This document shows positions 18,401-26,983 of a stretch of 64,000 nt of DNA, piece by piece (the stretch's first letter is position 1; each line of letters starts with the position of its first letter). Source of the stretch: Ohtaekwangia sp. (GTDB lineage Bacteria > Bacteroidota > Bacteroidia > Cytophagales > Cyclobacteriaceae); the NCBI GenBank assembly GCA_021155195.1, contig JAJNPV010000042.1, forward strand, positions 806,001 through 870,000, given 5' to 3'. The position numbers and the translations under genes were made by a program. The notes beneath the pieces are model-generated. The model ran no database searches. It was not told the origin of the DNA and saw nothing but the letters and a program-made list of their open reading frames with translations.

Positions 18401-18907
18401 CCAAAGTGGACGGGTGGCTTTTCCTCAAATGCTTCTTTTAAAGGATTTCAAGTAAGCACGGCATGGGCTTTCTCTCTTGGGAATGACATAATGAACTTTA
18501 ATAAACTGGAGAACAACTTTGGAATTGGTCGCTACAATGCCAGCAAAAACTTTAATAATCGATGGTCCTACATGAACACGGTGGAACAAAACAGGAACGC
18601 TACTGCCCCTACGGTACTCGATAGTAGAAACCTGTTTTCTGTGATTGACTATTGGGTGGAAGATGCCTCCTACTTGAGGATGCGAAACATTACCATTACG
18701 TACAATGTTCCATTTAAGATCAAAAAAGTGGCTCAGCAAGTTCAGGTATATGTAGCAGGACAAAATCTGATAACAATCACTGACTATTCCGGATTCGATC
18801 CTGAAGTAAATCTGGCTGAACAAAACAATCTCCTGTTGGGATACGATTACGGAGCCTATCCATCTTCCAAATCGTTCATCGTTGGCCTTCGAGCCAACTT
18901 TAAATGA
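15416..18907 (+). CDS. SusC/RagA-family TonB-linked outer-membrane transporter with STN signalling domain
   Basis: 1163 residues. A signal peptide (about 1-35) is followed by an STN domain (about 45-105, LEVHNKKIEFVLKDIEKQIPVIFTY), a carboxypeptidase-regulatory-like beta domain (about 135-215, GKVVDEMSEPLPGVNIV), the TonB-box region DEVVVVGYGTQ, a plug with RVRGGNS and SIEVLKDASATAIYGSRGANGVILITTK, and a long beta-barrel. The STN domain links it to the FecR/sigma pair upstream. With the SusD gene 29 bases downstream it forms an outer-membrane glycan or oligomer import complex. No glycoside hydrolase is nearby; the FAD oxidoreductase and MFS transporter that follow hint at a non-standard small substrate. 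Confidence 0.95.
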   Translation: MNKIRSAQDVLYVFMKITFIQILMMATFASLVSAASLEGQVLDKRITLEVHNKKIEFVLKDIEKQIPVIFTYRPDLIPVSKIVSVTMEDRSLRDVLAQLLGPEIEFVASGEEVLLKPIQIGSVINEFPNIVTLLELKGKVVDEMSEPLPGVNIVEKGSTNGTTTDTDGEFVLNVAGENSILIFSFIGYENKELLVGTQTELLVTLKPDVKALDEVVVVGYGTQMKADLTGSVSSLNSKALKQVLVLSPDQALQGRVAGVDVTQTSGQPGASNRIRVRGGNSISAGNEPLYVIDGFPIYNDNSTTSTGAGRSPSLNALATINPSDIESIEVLKDASATAIYGSRGANGVILITTKRGKAGISDVSFESSVGVQQVRKTIPMLNASEYASFENEIFLYQRDVLKQNNRFPVYTDEQIASLGEGTNWQDELFHSAPIQNYQLSFTGGDEKLKYSLIGGYTDQEGIIINSDFKRYSMRVNLDLNVSPRFRVGNSSTVSRTSSNLAFTGNAASIQGSDTGLVGVALHFNPINSVRDPATGEYTFQDQNVGEFPGGTNRSVPFYNPIALADLATNKSKSLRTLNNVFAEFDVLENLTFRSSLGADFITTKQNSYLPGSVKIAASVGGSARIGQVESFSWLSENTMTYRIDQGKHNLNFLAGFTAQSSRTERFQVEDAGFINDILADNNIGTGSVATGKTQPNISEWGLLSYLGRANYGYNDRYLFTLTARYDGSSRFGTGNKWGFFPSAAFAWKLSEEPFIKNLGIFSRLKMRTSYGLTGNQEIGAYQSIAQMGSGLYTIGGNSVAAFSPTRVANPNLKWESTAQFDLGLDIGIFKDRISFVVDYYLKNTTDLLLNVQVPTTSGFSSSLQNIGEVRNRGFEFGLNSLIVDKAVTWDLTVSLATNKNTVLDLGDESQRLIYSGWNVMKGQPASILEIGKPIGSFIGWKTDGWFLTDEEAAAAPNQTAADQNPLQLGGNIRYVDINKDNVVNDQDRTLIGNALPKWTGGFSSNASFKGFQVSTAWAFSLGNDIMNFNKLENNFGIGRYNASKNFNNRWSYMNTVEQNRNATAPTVLDSRNLFSVIDYWVEDASYLRMRNITITYNVPFKIKKVAQQVQVYVAGQNLITITDYSGFDPEVNLAEQNNLLLGYDYGAYPSSKSFIVGLRANFK

Positions 18908-18936
18908 AGTGTTTTTAAAGAATAAAAAATCTTACC

Positions 18937-20370
18937 ATGAAAAAATTACTGATTATAATAGTCGTTTTGAATTTAGTATCCTGCACGAGCCTATTGGATG
19001 AAGAACCGGAAACATTTATTTCTCCTGAATCTTTTTATCGAAACATAGGCGAAGCAACCGGAGCACTTTATGGTGCTTACGATGTTCTTCCCTCGATGTA
19101 TAGAAACCCTTATATGACATCCTTTGCAGATATTTCATCAAATAGTTTTAAAGTAACATCAGCATCGGCTACAGATTTTCAACCGTTTGACATTCATAGC
19201 ATAAGCCCTTCAAATTCCTTACTAACAAGCTTTTGGGAATTTTCCTATGTGGCAATAAACCGGGCAAACGCTGTGATCGACAGATTGCCAGGTTCAACAG
19301 GTGATGAGGCAGCGAAGAATATTGTATTAGGGGAAGCCAAATTCCTACGAGCATTGTTCTATTTCAATTTAGTTCGCTTGTTTGGTGATGTTCCATTAAA
19401 ACTGAATGAAACCACATCGTTGAAGGATTTGAAACTTGCCAGAACTAGCACATCTGAGATTTACAAACAAATCATTGATGATTTACTCGATGCAAAGACC
19501 AAACTTCCAAATTCGGCTGTTCTAACGGGTCGAGCTAATTCCAATGCAGCAAGAGCACTCTTGGCAAAAGTGTATTTAACGATTCATGATTTTTCTAATG
19601 CTGCAGCGAATGCGCAAGAGGTTATCAATTCGGGGACTCATCAATTGTGGCCATCTTATGCAGATGCATTCAAAGAAAAAAATGACAATGGAAGGGAATC
19701 TATTTTTGCGGTGCAATTCAAGCAGTTTGTGGATGGAAATAACCTTACGTCCTGGTCAATGTCTCCACAACTTAATAATTATGTTGATGGTAGCCCGGTT
19801 TTTGATTTGATGGAAGTTACGGATGAACTCCTTAATAGTTATGAAGTTGGGGATCAACGCAAAAGTTTGAACGCAGTCACTACATATACTGGCTATGACG
19901 GAAAAATATTTAATTTTCAACCTCTTTGTTTCAAGTACTCAGATGGAGTTTTTTTTACCAGCAAAGCCGCAGGATCCTACAACAATACGGGGAACTCGGG
20001 AGTTAATTATCAAATTCTACGATACGCAGATGTACTTTTAATTTTTGCTGAAGCTGAAAATGAAGTATCGGGGCCTACAGCCGCAGCATATGATGCAATC
20101 AACAAAGTCCGCAGAAGGGCGTTTGGTGAAGATGTCAACGTCGCATCACCTCATGACCTCTCGGGGCTTGATAAGGATTCTTTTAGAACAGCAGTTTGGA
20201 TGGAGAGATTTAAAGAACTTCCATTTGAAGGGAATCAATGGTTTGACTTGATTCGCACCGGGAGAGCGGAAAATGTTTTATCAATATCCACGGAGAAAAC
20301 GATCTATCCTATTCCGCAAAGAGAAATGGATGTAAATGATCTTCTGACTCAGAATCCTGGATATAATTAA
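18937..20370 (+). CDS. SusD/RagB-family outer-membrane substrate-binding lipoprotein
   Basis: 477 residues. A lipoprotein signal ends at Cys16 (LNLVSCTSLLDEEP). The TPR-rich helical SusD fold shows in FLRALFYFNLVRLFGDVPL and in NSNAARALLAKVYLTI, and the C-terminal hallmark is ERFKELPFEGNQWFDLIRTGRAENVL with IYPIPQREMDVN. It caps the SusC barrel and captures substrate at the cell surface. Third gene of the sigma/FecR/SusC/SusD set. Confidence 0.95.
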   Translation: MKKLLIIIVVLNLVSCTSLLDEEPETFISPESFYRNIGEATGALYGAYDVLPSMYRNPYMTSFADISSNSFKVTSASATDFQPFDIHSISPSNSLLTSFWEFSYVAINRANAVIDRLPGSTGDEAAKNIVLGEAKFLRALFYFNLVRLFGDVPLKLNETTSLKDLKLARTSTSEIYKQIIDDLLDAKTKLPNSAVLTGRANSNAARALLAKVYLTIHDFSNAAANAQEVINSGTHQLWPSYADAFKEKNDNGRESIFAVQFKQFVDGNNLTSWSMSPQLNNYVDGSPVFDLMEVTDELLNSYEVGDQRKSLNAVTTYTGYDGKIFNFQPLCFKYSDGVFFTSKAAGSYNNTGNSGVNYQILRYADVLLIFAEAENEVSGPTAAAYDAINKVRRRAFGEDVNVASPHDLSGLDKDSFRTAVWMERFKELPFEGNQWFDLIRTGRAENVLSISTEKTIYPIPQREMDVNDLLTQNPGYN

Positions 20371-20402
20371 ATTCATCACCAACATATTTTAATTGTACGA
20401 GA

Positions 20403-22070
20403 ATGAATGGATTTAATGCTATTTCTATCACTGTAATGTTGACGCTGAATTTTGTTTCTCCATTCCACTTGGAGTTGGAGGGTAATGAGCTTCAGCAACC
20501 TAACAAACAGTTTGATGTTGTAGTCTATGGAGGCACAGCTGCGGGTGTTACAGCTGCCATCCAAGCAGCCAAGTTGGGTAAACAGGTGGCACTTTTGGAA
20601 CCCACACAACACATTGGAGGTATTAATGTGGAGGGCCTTGGGGGAACAGATATTGATAATCATTCAGAATTTCAAAACAGTATTGGACTGGGAGGGTTGG
20701 CGCTTGAATTTTATGCACGAATTGCAATCGAATACAATCGCCTCGACGAGTGGAAGGAAGCCAATAAACTAAAACTAAAGAAACCGGAATTATGGCGTTT
20801 TGAACCCCATATAGCTGAAAAGGTCATCTTGGCTTGGTTAAAGGAGAGTGATGTATCAATTTTTGTGGGAGCGCGATTAGCCGAATCGAAAAAGAGCGTA
20901 ACTAAACGTCAAGGAAAAATAGTAAATATTACCCTGGAACAGGGAGAGAGATTTTTTGGCGAGGTTTTCATAGATGCAACCATTGAAGGGGACTTACTAA
21001 AATGGAGCGGAGTAAGTACAACGACCGGCAGGGAGGCGAATAGTCAGTATAGGGAAGAATTGAATGGGATTAGAGCAAACACTACGCATGGACAATTCCT
21101 TGTAGCGGTGGATCCGTTTGTAACCCCAGGTTCGCCAAAGAGTGGCGTTATCCCAACTATTCAGGACGAACCGCTTGGCAAACCTGGCGAAGGAGACAAT
21201 AGATTGCAAGCTTACTGTTTTCGAGTATGCCTTACCAAAGATTCATCCAATCAGATTCCTTTTGTTAAACCCCCTGGGTATGACAGGAAAAATTATGAGA
21301 TTTATCTCCGCTACTTAAGAGCGGGTGGCAAACTTTATACCCCTCGCGTTAATATTCCCAATAATAAAACAGATTTAAATGGTGGAGCAGATCTTTCTCA
21401 TAATTTATATGGAATGAATGATGGTTATCCCAACGGAAACTATTCGAAACGTGAAAAAATATACCAGGAGCATAAAAGATTCACCCAAGGGTTATTTTAC
21501 TTCTTAACCCACGATGTTGAAGTGGGTAACTTAGCGCCTGGTTTACAAAGGGAGTGGAGGTCGTGGGGCTTAGCAAAAGACGAGTTTATTGACAACGATG
21601 GTTGGCCACGTCAGTTCTATGTTCGTGATGCGCGCAGAATGATTTCCGACTATGTAATCACCGAACACCACGCAAAAAAGAATGAAGGAGTAAAAGTTGA
21701 AGATCCCGTTGCAGTTGCGTTTTGGCCCCCCGATGTGCATAGTGTTCGTAGAATCGTAATTGATGGCAAGGCATATAATGAAGGATTTGTTTTTGGAGGT
21801 AATTGGTGGAAGCCATTTGGTATTTCTTTTAGGGCGTTGACACCACGTGTTTCAGAATGTAAGAACCTGCTTACACCTACATGTCCATCTTCCAGTCATA
21901 TCGCCTATGGGGCAATCAGGATTGAGTGGACGTTTATGGCGCTTGGGCAGGCCGTGGGCGCGGCCGCTTCAATGGCCATTGATCAACAATGTGATGTACA
22001 AGATATCAAATATAGCGCCCTAAAAGCCACGCTTTTAAACGATGGTCAGGTAATCGAAATTCTCGAATAA
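20403..22070 (+). CDS. FAD-dependent oxidoreductase (PF12831-type)
   Basis: 555 residues. The dinucleotide-binding motif VVVYGGTAAGVTAAIQAAKLGKQV is near residue 40, followed by LLEPTQHIGG and GEVFIDATIEGDL; the C-terminal flavin-contact stretch is TPRVSECKNLLTPTCPSSSHIAYGAIRIEWTF. It matches the secreted or periplasmic FAD-oxidoreductase family found in polysaccharide and uronate loci of Bacteroidetes. A hydrophobic N-terminus may be a weak export signal. It follows susD by 32 bases and precedes an MFS transporter, so it probably oxidises the imported substrate. The reaction is not defined by sequence. Confidence 0.8.
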   Translation: MNGFNAISITVMLTLNFVSPFHLELEGNELQQPNKQFDVVVYGGTAAGVTAAIQAAKLGKQVALLEPTQHIGGINVEGLGGTDIDNHSEFQNSIGLGGLALEFYARIAIEYNRLDEWKEANKLKLKKPELWRFEPHIAEKVILAWLKESDVSIFVGARLAESKKSVTKRQGKIVNITLEQGERFFGEVFIDATIEGDLLKWSGVSTTTGREANSQYREELNGIRANTTHGQFLVAVDPFVTPGSPKSGVIPTIQDEPLGKPGEGDNRLQAYCFRVCLTKDSSNQIPFVKPPGYDRKNYEIYLRYLRAGGKLYTPRVNIPNNKTDLNGGADLSHNLYGMNDGYPNGNYSKREKIYQEHKRFTQGLFYFLTHDVEVGNLAPGLQREWRSWGLAKDEFIDNDGWPRQFYVRDARRMISDYVITEHHAKKNEGVKVEDPVAVAFWPPDVHSVRRIVIDGKAYNEGFVFGGNWWKPFGISFRALTPRVSECKNLLTPTCPSSSHIAYGAIRIEWTFMALGQAVGAAASMAIDQQCDVQDIKYSALKATLLNDGQVIEILE

Positions 22071-22127
22071 CAAGCGACGGTTGAGTATGTCTGAACATCA
22101 TAGTAAACTGCCTTGTAGAGCTTCATA

Positions 22128-23363
22128 ATGGAGAAATTAACGAGAGAAGATTGTAAGGAGTTATTGAGCGTTCCGGTTATCGTTGCAGCACTCGGTTATT
22201 TTGTAGATATCTATGACCTCTTACTGTTTGGTATTGTTCGTGTAGCCAGTTTAAAATCCCTGGGCGTTCCTGATCAGGAGATGCTAAGCATTGGGGAGTT
22301 TTTAATGCGATCGCAAATGTCTGGATTGCTCATCGGGGGAGTCATTTGGGGTATGTTGGGCGATAAGAAAGGAAGACTTTCCGTTTTATTCGGATCGATC
22401 TTACTCTATTCAGTTGCCAATATTTTCAATGGATTCATTACTTCAGTAGATCAATATGCATTTCTCCGTTTTATAGCCGGGGTCGGATTGGCTGGGGAAT
22501 TAGGAGCGGGGATTACATTGGTTGCCGAGGTACTCCCTACAAGACTGCGGGGGTATGGAACAACACTGGTTGCTTCAATAGGACTGATGGGCGCAGTGAT
22601 GGCTAACATTGTTGCTGACCTTTTTACCTGGCAGACCACTTATTTTGTCGGAGGCGGGCTGGGGTTGCTCTTGTTGCTCCTACGAGTGAGTGTATTCGAA
22701 TCTAAGGTGTTTGAAAGCGTTAAAAGTGAAACTGTTCAACGCGGTAATTTTTTTCAACTGTTCAATAATCGAACGCGCTTTAAAAAATTTATAGCGAACA
22801 TCTTGATAGGCTTGCCGATCTGGTTTGTCATCGGAATTCTGATAACCTTTTCACCAGAGTTTGCTCAGGCGTTGGGGATAGAAATGCCGGTAATGGCGGG
22901 TGATGCAATCATGTATAGCTACATCGGACTTTCAGTAGGAGATATCCTAAGTGGATTCATCAGCCAAAGACTAGAGTCCAGAAAGAAGGTGGTTTTACTA
23001 TATATATTCATGACGGGATGTTCAATTTTACTTTTTCTATACACACCCTATAAGACCGTTCAAAGTTTTTATTTAGTATGCGGCCTGCTTGGGTTTAGCA
23101 TTGGTTACTGGGCGCTTTTTGTTACGATTGCTGCCGAACAATTTGGAACTAACCTGAGAGCAACGGTTGCCACCACCGTTCCTAATTTTATCCGATGGAC
23201 AGTTGTACCGCTGACATTCCTGTTTCAATTTGTACGAGGTGAGGTTGGAATTATAAACGGGGCGTTGATTGTTGGAGCGACGACTATCATCATTGCTTTG
23301 ATAGCGTTAGGAACACTGGAAGAAACTTTCTTCAAAGACATGAATTTTGTTGAGGAGCCTTAG
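22128..23363 (+). CDS. MFS transporter
   Basis: 411 residues with about 12 hydrophobic helices. The cytoplasmic loop GDKKGRLSVLFGS is the MFS motif A between helices 2 and 3, and LPTRLRGYGTT is a motif-like segment after helix 4. Layout resembles the sugar and organic-acid porter group. It lies 57 bases after the FAD oxidoreductase and ends the SusCD operon, so it likely carries the imported or oxidised product across the inner membrane. Confidence 0.88.
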   Translation: MEKLTREDCKELLSVPVIVAALGYFVDIYDLLLFGIVRVASLKSLGVPDQEMLSIGEFLMRSQMSGLLIGGVIWGMLGDKKGRLSVLFGSILLYSVANIFNGFITSVDQYAFLRFIAGVGLAGELGAGITLVAEVLPTRLRGYGTTLVASIGLMGAVMANIVADLFTWQTTYFVGGGLGLLLLLLRVSVFESKVFESVKSETVQRGNFFQLFNNRTRFKKFIANILIGLPIWFVIGILITFSPEFAQALGIEMPVMAGDAIMYSYIGLSVGDILSGFISQRLESRKKVVLLYIFMTGCSILLFLYTPYKTVQSFYLVCGLLGFSIGYWALFVTIAAEQFGTNLRATVATTVPNFIRWTVVPLTFLFQFVRGEVGIINGALIVGATTIIIALIALGTLEETFFKDMNFVEEP

Positions 23364-23399
23364 TATTGGGTCTAAGGTTTTGTTTTTTTTGTTTGGGTG

Positions 23400-23433
23400 A
23401 GGGTGTCGCATTTATGTGGCACCCTTTTTTTAT
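23400..23433 (+). terminator. Rho-independent terminator after the SusCD-FAD-MFS operon
   Basis: AGGGTG at 23400-23405 pairs with CACCCT around 23419-23424, extended by a G-T pair, and is followed by seven T. It lies about 35 bases after the MFS stop. Confidence 0.75.
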
Positions 23434-23559
23434 GGAAGATAAATAACATATACAACTCGTTACTTAATACCCGTTGTTTCAAAGGTTCCACCCAAAGTAG
23501 AGAATCAGTGATACACGGTTTCTTAATGCATTCCACGATTAACTAAATGAATATCTTTA

Positions 23560-23757
23560 TCAGATGTTTCGTTTGTCCAGCTTCGCGTTAATTTTCTTTG
23601 CGCAGTCGTTATGCCCTCTGCGTATCGGCAGAATATTTAGATAGCCGATGTTGACACTTTTGCCATGTTTGTTGATAATGAACGAATTCGAATCAGGCCT
23701 CATGGAATCGACTGCCTTGCCTGTCAAAACATGGTGCAGGCATACCTGACAGAATAG
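23560..23757 (-). pseudogene. Possible gene remnant on the minus strand in a 410-bp gene-poor gap
   Basis: The minus strand holds a 66-codon open frame without a suitable start codon. Its product includes SFIINKHGKSVNIGYLN and RRGHNDCAKKINAKLD, which looks protein-like in composition and begins with CQVCLHH. No family is recognised. The rest of the gap (23434-23843) shows no other gene. It could be the tail of a decayed gene or chance. Confidence 0.25.
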
Positions 23758-23843
23758 CTATATCCCAAAAAAAGATGTAAAATAAAATTCAAAAATGTAA
23801 GTTTTGGATGGCCTCTTTCGACTTACTGTACAAATTGAATTAA

Positions 23844-24329
23844 ATGGAAAAGGAATTTATCGAGCTGATAAATAGGCATCGGGGAATTATTTATAAAGTT
23901 TGTAATCTTTATTTCCAAAAAAGTGAGGACAAAAAGGACCTCTTCCAGGAAATTGTATTCCAGTTATGGAAGTCCTTCCCCGGTTTCAGGAATGAATCCA
24001 AGAAATCTACATGGATGTATCGAGTTGCTTTAAATACAGTCATAACCAACTTTCGAAAGGAAAGTAAGAAACCAGAAAGAAGATCCCTCTCCACTTCAGA
24101 ACTTGAAATCCCAGAGATTCAGGAACGTCCTGTCGAATCGGATAACCAAAATATTCTGAAGACAGCCATTGATGAACTGACAAAAATTGAGAAGGCAATC
24201 ATTATGCTTTATCTGGAAGAAAAAAGTTACGCAGAAATCAGTGAAATCATGGGGATTTCTCACTCAAACGTTGGCGTGAAACTCAACCGAGTAAAAATCA
24301 AATTAGAAAAAATCGTTAAAACAAAATAA
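23844..24329 (+). CDS. RNA polymerase sigma factor, sigma-70 (ECF) family
   Basis: 161 residues. Region 2 is YKVCNLYFQKSEDKKDLFQEIVFQLWKSFPGFRNESKKSTWMYRVALNT; region 4 is LEEKSYAEISEIMGISHSNVGVKLNRVKIKLEKI. It belongs to the short ECF group common in Bacteroidetes that is paired with a membrane protein instead of FecR. The membrane-protein gene starts 2 bases after its stop. The target promoters are unknown; the gamma-glutamyltransferase-like gene downstream may be co-transcribed. Confidence 0.9.
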   Translation: MEKEFIELINRHRGIIYKVCNLYFQKSEDKKDLFQEIVFQLWKSFPGFRNESKKSTWMYRVALNTVITNFRKESKKPERRSLSTSELEIPEIQERPVESDNQNILKTAIDELTKIEKAIIMLYLEEKSYAEISEIMGISHSNVGVKLNRVKIKLEKIVKTK

Positions 24330-24331
24330 CT

Positions 24332-24973
24332 ATGGACTTAGCTGAATTAAAAAATGCATGGAATGTCTATGATCGCAAACTAGAAACTACACATGCAATA
24401 ACCGATAGCACTATTTCAAGTATGATCAGGGCAAGATCCCTGTCCAGGGTTTCATGGATCGAAAAGATGTACTGGATTTCCTTCGTATGCAATTTCTTGT
24501 GGATTAGCCTGAGCGCACTGGTAATCAAGACAAATCCATTCGGGTTTACCTTCGCATGGCAACATGCACCAACGCTACTTCTGAATCTAAGCTTGGTGGC
24601 ATTGCTTTTGATTTCTATTAATGGCTATCGGTCGATGAAAGCCATAGATATCAATAAAAGTAGTCTTGATGGATCGTTGAAAAGAATAATCCTTTCTCTT
24701 GAAAGACCATGGAAATATCTTAAATGGAACATTATTGCTATCCTGCTATCAGCCTTCTTGTTCCCGGTTTCTTTTTTACCTGTCACAATAAAGGCATTGG
24801 GTTTATGGCAGGCGTTAGTTCTATTGTTTGCTTCCATGTCAACCGTGGCACTCGTCTGCTTGGTAAGTGCTAAGCTCGGGCTATTCAAGGAACGGTATAG
24901 GGCGTTATTTTATGCAGATCTCAAGGAACTGACGGAGCTAAAGTCTATTTCTTCGGAATTGTCAGAAGAGTGA
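24332..24973 (+). CDS. Membrane protein paired with the sigma factor (possible anti-sigma partner)
   Basis: 213 residues with an N-terminal cytoplasmic helix (LAELKNAWNVYDRKLETT) and four likely membrane helices: about 46-66, 80-97, 126-146 and 154-175. Proteins with this opening regularly sit behind short ECF sigma genes in Bacteroidetes; a sensing or anti-sigma role is assumed from position rather than shown. Coupled to the sigma gene, with only 2 bases between. Confidence 0.6.
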   Translation: MDLAELKNAWNVYDRKLETTHAITDSTISSMIRARSLSRVSWIEKMYWISFVCNFLWISLSALVIKTNPFGFTFAWQHAPTLLLNLSLVALLLISINGYRSMKAIDINKSSLDGSLKRIILSLERPWKYLKWNIIAILLSAFLFPVSFLPVTIKALGLWQALVLLFASMSTVALVCLVSAKLGLFKERYRALFYADLKELTELKSISSELSEE

Positions 24974-25025
24974 TAAGTTTCCTGAAATCATTTTCTTTTT
25001 TTTTCAGACAAACCAGCAACTGAAC

Positions 25026-26741
25026 ATGGAACCAAAGAATCATTTTATACTCGTATTGTTGGTGCTAATACTTTGCGGCTGTGCTTCAAGCAATTATTCA
25101 GGCAAAACAGCTGCGGCTTCGCATGAGCGCGCACAGAAGGGAGTAACATCCATGATCACAGGCACAACAGGTGCCCAAGCCCTGGATGGCGGACTGGAAA
25201 TTCTAATGCACGGAGGAAATGCAATGGATGCTGCACTAAGTACCTCCTTAAGTCAAGTGGCACTCGCTGGTGGTGCTTGGGTTAGTTATGCAGGAATTAT
25301 GAACCTGGTTTATTTTGAAGCTAAAACGGGAATGATTTACGATATGAATGCTTCATTTAATACAGTAGAAAATGAAAATGATCCATTAAGTATCCCCGGC
25401 AGCGTGTCACTCGACTTTTCTAAAAAGCCAGAGCCTACCAATGGTAGGGCTGTGTTGGTGCCAGGATATATGGCTGGGGTGGAAGCCGCTAGCAAAAGAT
25501 TTGGGACACTTCCTTTCGCTGATCTTTTTAAGTCAGCCATTGCCATTGCAGAAAATGGCTTTACGTGGAATGCCGGTCTCCAGTATCAATATGAATACCG
25601 GAAGGATGTCCTATCACGATTGCCAGCCACAAAAGCTGTGTTCATGAAAAAAGATGGAACCACCTTAAAGGTAGGCGACATCTTTACGCAGCCGGTTCTC
25701 GCTCAAACACTGAGAAATATTTCTACACATGGGAGTCAATATATGTATACGGGCGAATGGGCCGAGAAGCTTGTACAGGCTGTCCAGTCAGATGGAGGAA
25801 AGTTAACGATGGATGATATGAAGCACTATCGCGTGCAATGGAGTGAAGCGTTAAAGGGTACCTACAATGGTCATGATGTGTATGTTCATGGCTTACCAGC
25901 AACGGGTGGCGTGAATACCCTAGAAGCACTTAATCTTTTGGAAGTTGCTAAACTTGGACAGCAAGAACCATTCACCAAAAACCCTCAAGCACTAAAAGAG
26001 CTTTCCGATATTTTAAGGATAGGAGATATCGCCCCCTATCTCGAAAATATTTTAAAACCAATACCAAATCTGGATTTTACATTAACCGGCAGACTTAAAA
26101 AGGAGAATGCACCCATTTTGTATGAGCTTGTTAAGCAAGGGTATTTTTCAGGCGCGGCACCGAAAGCAGATAATACACCCCGTCATTCAGACGCGATTGT
26201 TGCTATAGATAAGTGGGGGAATATTTGCGCAATGACCCACTCCATAAACACAGTAAGCTGGGGAGCAACAGGAATTTTTGTCGACGGTATTTCCATCCCT
26301 GATCCGGCATCGTTTCAACAAAATGAAGTGGCAAAGGCGGGCGCAGGGAACAGACTTCCCGATCCTACGAATCCGGGTATTGTATTAAAAAACGGTGCGC
26401 CAATTTTAGGATTTGCTTCGATTGGAGCAGGGCTCCATGCACGAACAATTGGATCTCTACTCTCAGTTCTTGACTACAAGCTTAGTCCACAGGAAACTGT
26501 CGAAGAAGCGGGTCTGGGTGCCCTTGCCTTCAATGCGGATGGATCCATGCCAAGGACAGTGGATACGACCGAATTTGAACTGGGTGTAATAAAAAGAGTC
26601 AACGAATTGGGGGAAGAAAATTTTATTCACGATCCGGTAAAAGCAGGCTATTGGTTGGGAATTTCAAGGGACTCAGTGGGGAATCTAAAGGGATCAACTG
26701 TTAAAGGACTTAATCTTGGTGGAAGGGCAGTTGGTTATTAG
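25026..26741 (+). CDS. Gamma-glutamyltransferase-like Ntn-hydrolase lipoprotein
   Basis: 571 residues with a lipoprotein signal (ILCGCASS). The N-terminal GGT region reads GAQALDGGLEILMHGGNAMDAALSTS and the autoprocessing region is near residue 390. Canonical GGT begins its small subunit with TTHYSVVDKDGN; here the aligned stretch is HSDAIVAIDKWGN, so the nucleophile threonine appears to be serine and the next residues differ. GGT proteins cleave gamma-glutamyl bonds in the periplasm. This member may be a divergent acylase or inactive. It lies 52 bases after the sigma/membrane-protein pair. Confidence 0.78.
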   Translation: MEPKNHFILVLLVLILCGCASSNYSGKTAAASHERAQKGVTSMITGTTGAQALDGGLEILMHGGNAMDAALSTSLSQVALAGGAWVSYAGIMNLVYFEAKTGMIYDMNASFNTVENENDPLSIPGSVSLDFSKKPEPTNGRAVLVPGYMAGVEAASKRFGTLPFADLFKSAIAIAENGFTWNAGLQYQYEYRKDVLSRLPATKAVFMKKDGTTLKVGDIFTQPVLAQTLRNISTHGSQYMYTGEWAEKLVQAVQSDGGKLTMDDMKHYRVQWSEALKGTYNGHDVYVHGLPATGGVNTLEALNLLEVAKLGQQEPFTKNPQALKELSDILRIGDIAPYLENILKPIPNLDFTLTGRLKKENAPILYELVKQGYFSGAAPKADNTPRHSDAIVAIDKWGNICAMTHSINTVSWGATGIFVDGISIPDPASFQQNEVAKAGAGNRLPDPTNPGIVLKNGAPILGFASIGAGLHARTIGSLLSVLDYKLSPQETVEEAGLGALAFNADGSMPRTVDTTEFELGVIKRVNELGEENFIHDPVKAGYWLGISRDSVGNLKGSTVKGLNLGGRAVGY

Positions 26742-26744
26742 AAA

Positions 26745-26963
26745 GGAAACATAGACGCAAAAATCTTTTCACACCCTTACGGGAACAATTGGATAGTTAA
26801 CCATGATCAAACTGCAAGTCATCTTGGTCTTAGCCAGCAGGCACATAAGTTGTTACATCACCGACTTGCTTCGATAGGGAAATACGCTAGTCAGATCATA
26901 AAATCTTTCCCACCTTCCACCCAACATGTGAATAATGATGTTCACCCCACTGCACCTTCGCCT
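26745..26963 (+). pseudogene. Possible fragment of a Fis-type helix-turn-helix regulator
   Basis: In the frame that continues past the preceding stop, the DNA reads as NWIVNHDQTASHLGLSQQAH and then LHHRLASIGKY. That resembles the C-terminal HTH of sigma-54 activators and similar regulators (a short helix, LGLS turn, then LxxRLxxIG). There is no start codon or upstream domain. If real it is a truncated leftover at the boundary between the cargo block and the tra genes. Confidence 0.25.
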
Positions 26964-26983
26964 TGTCATCAAACACAAGGCAT

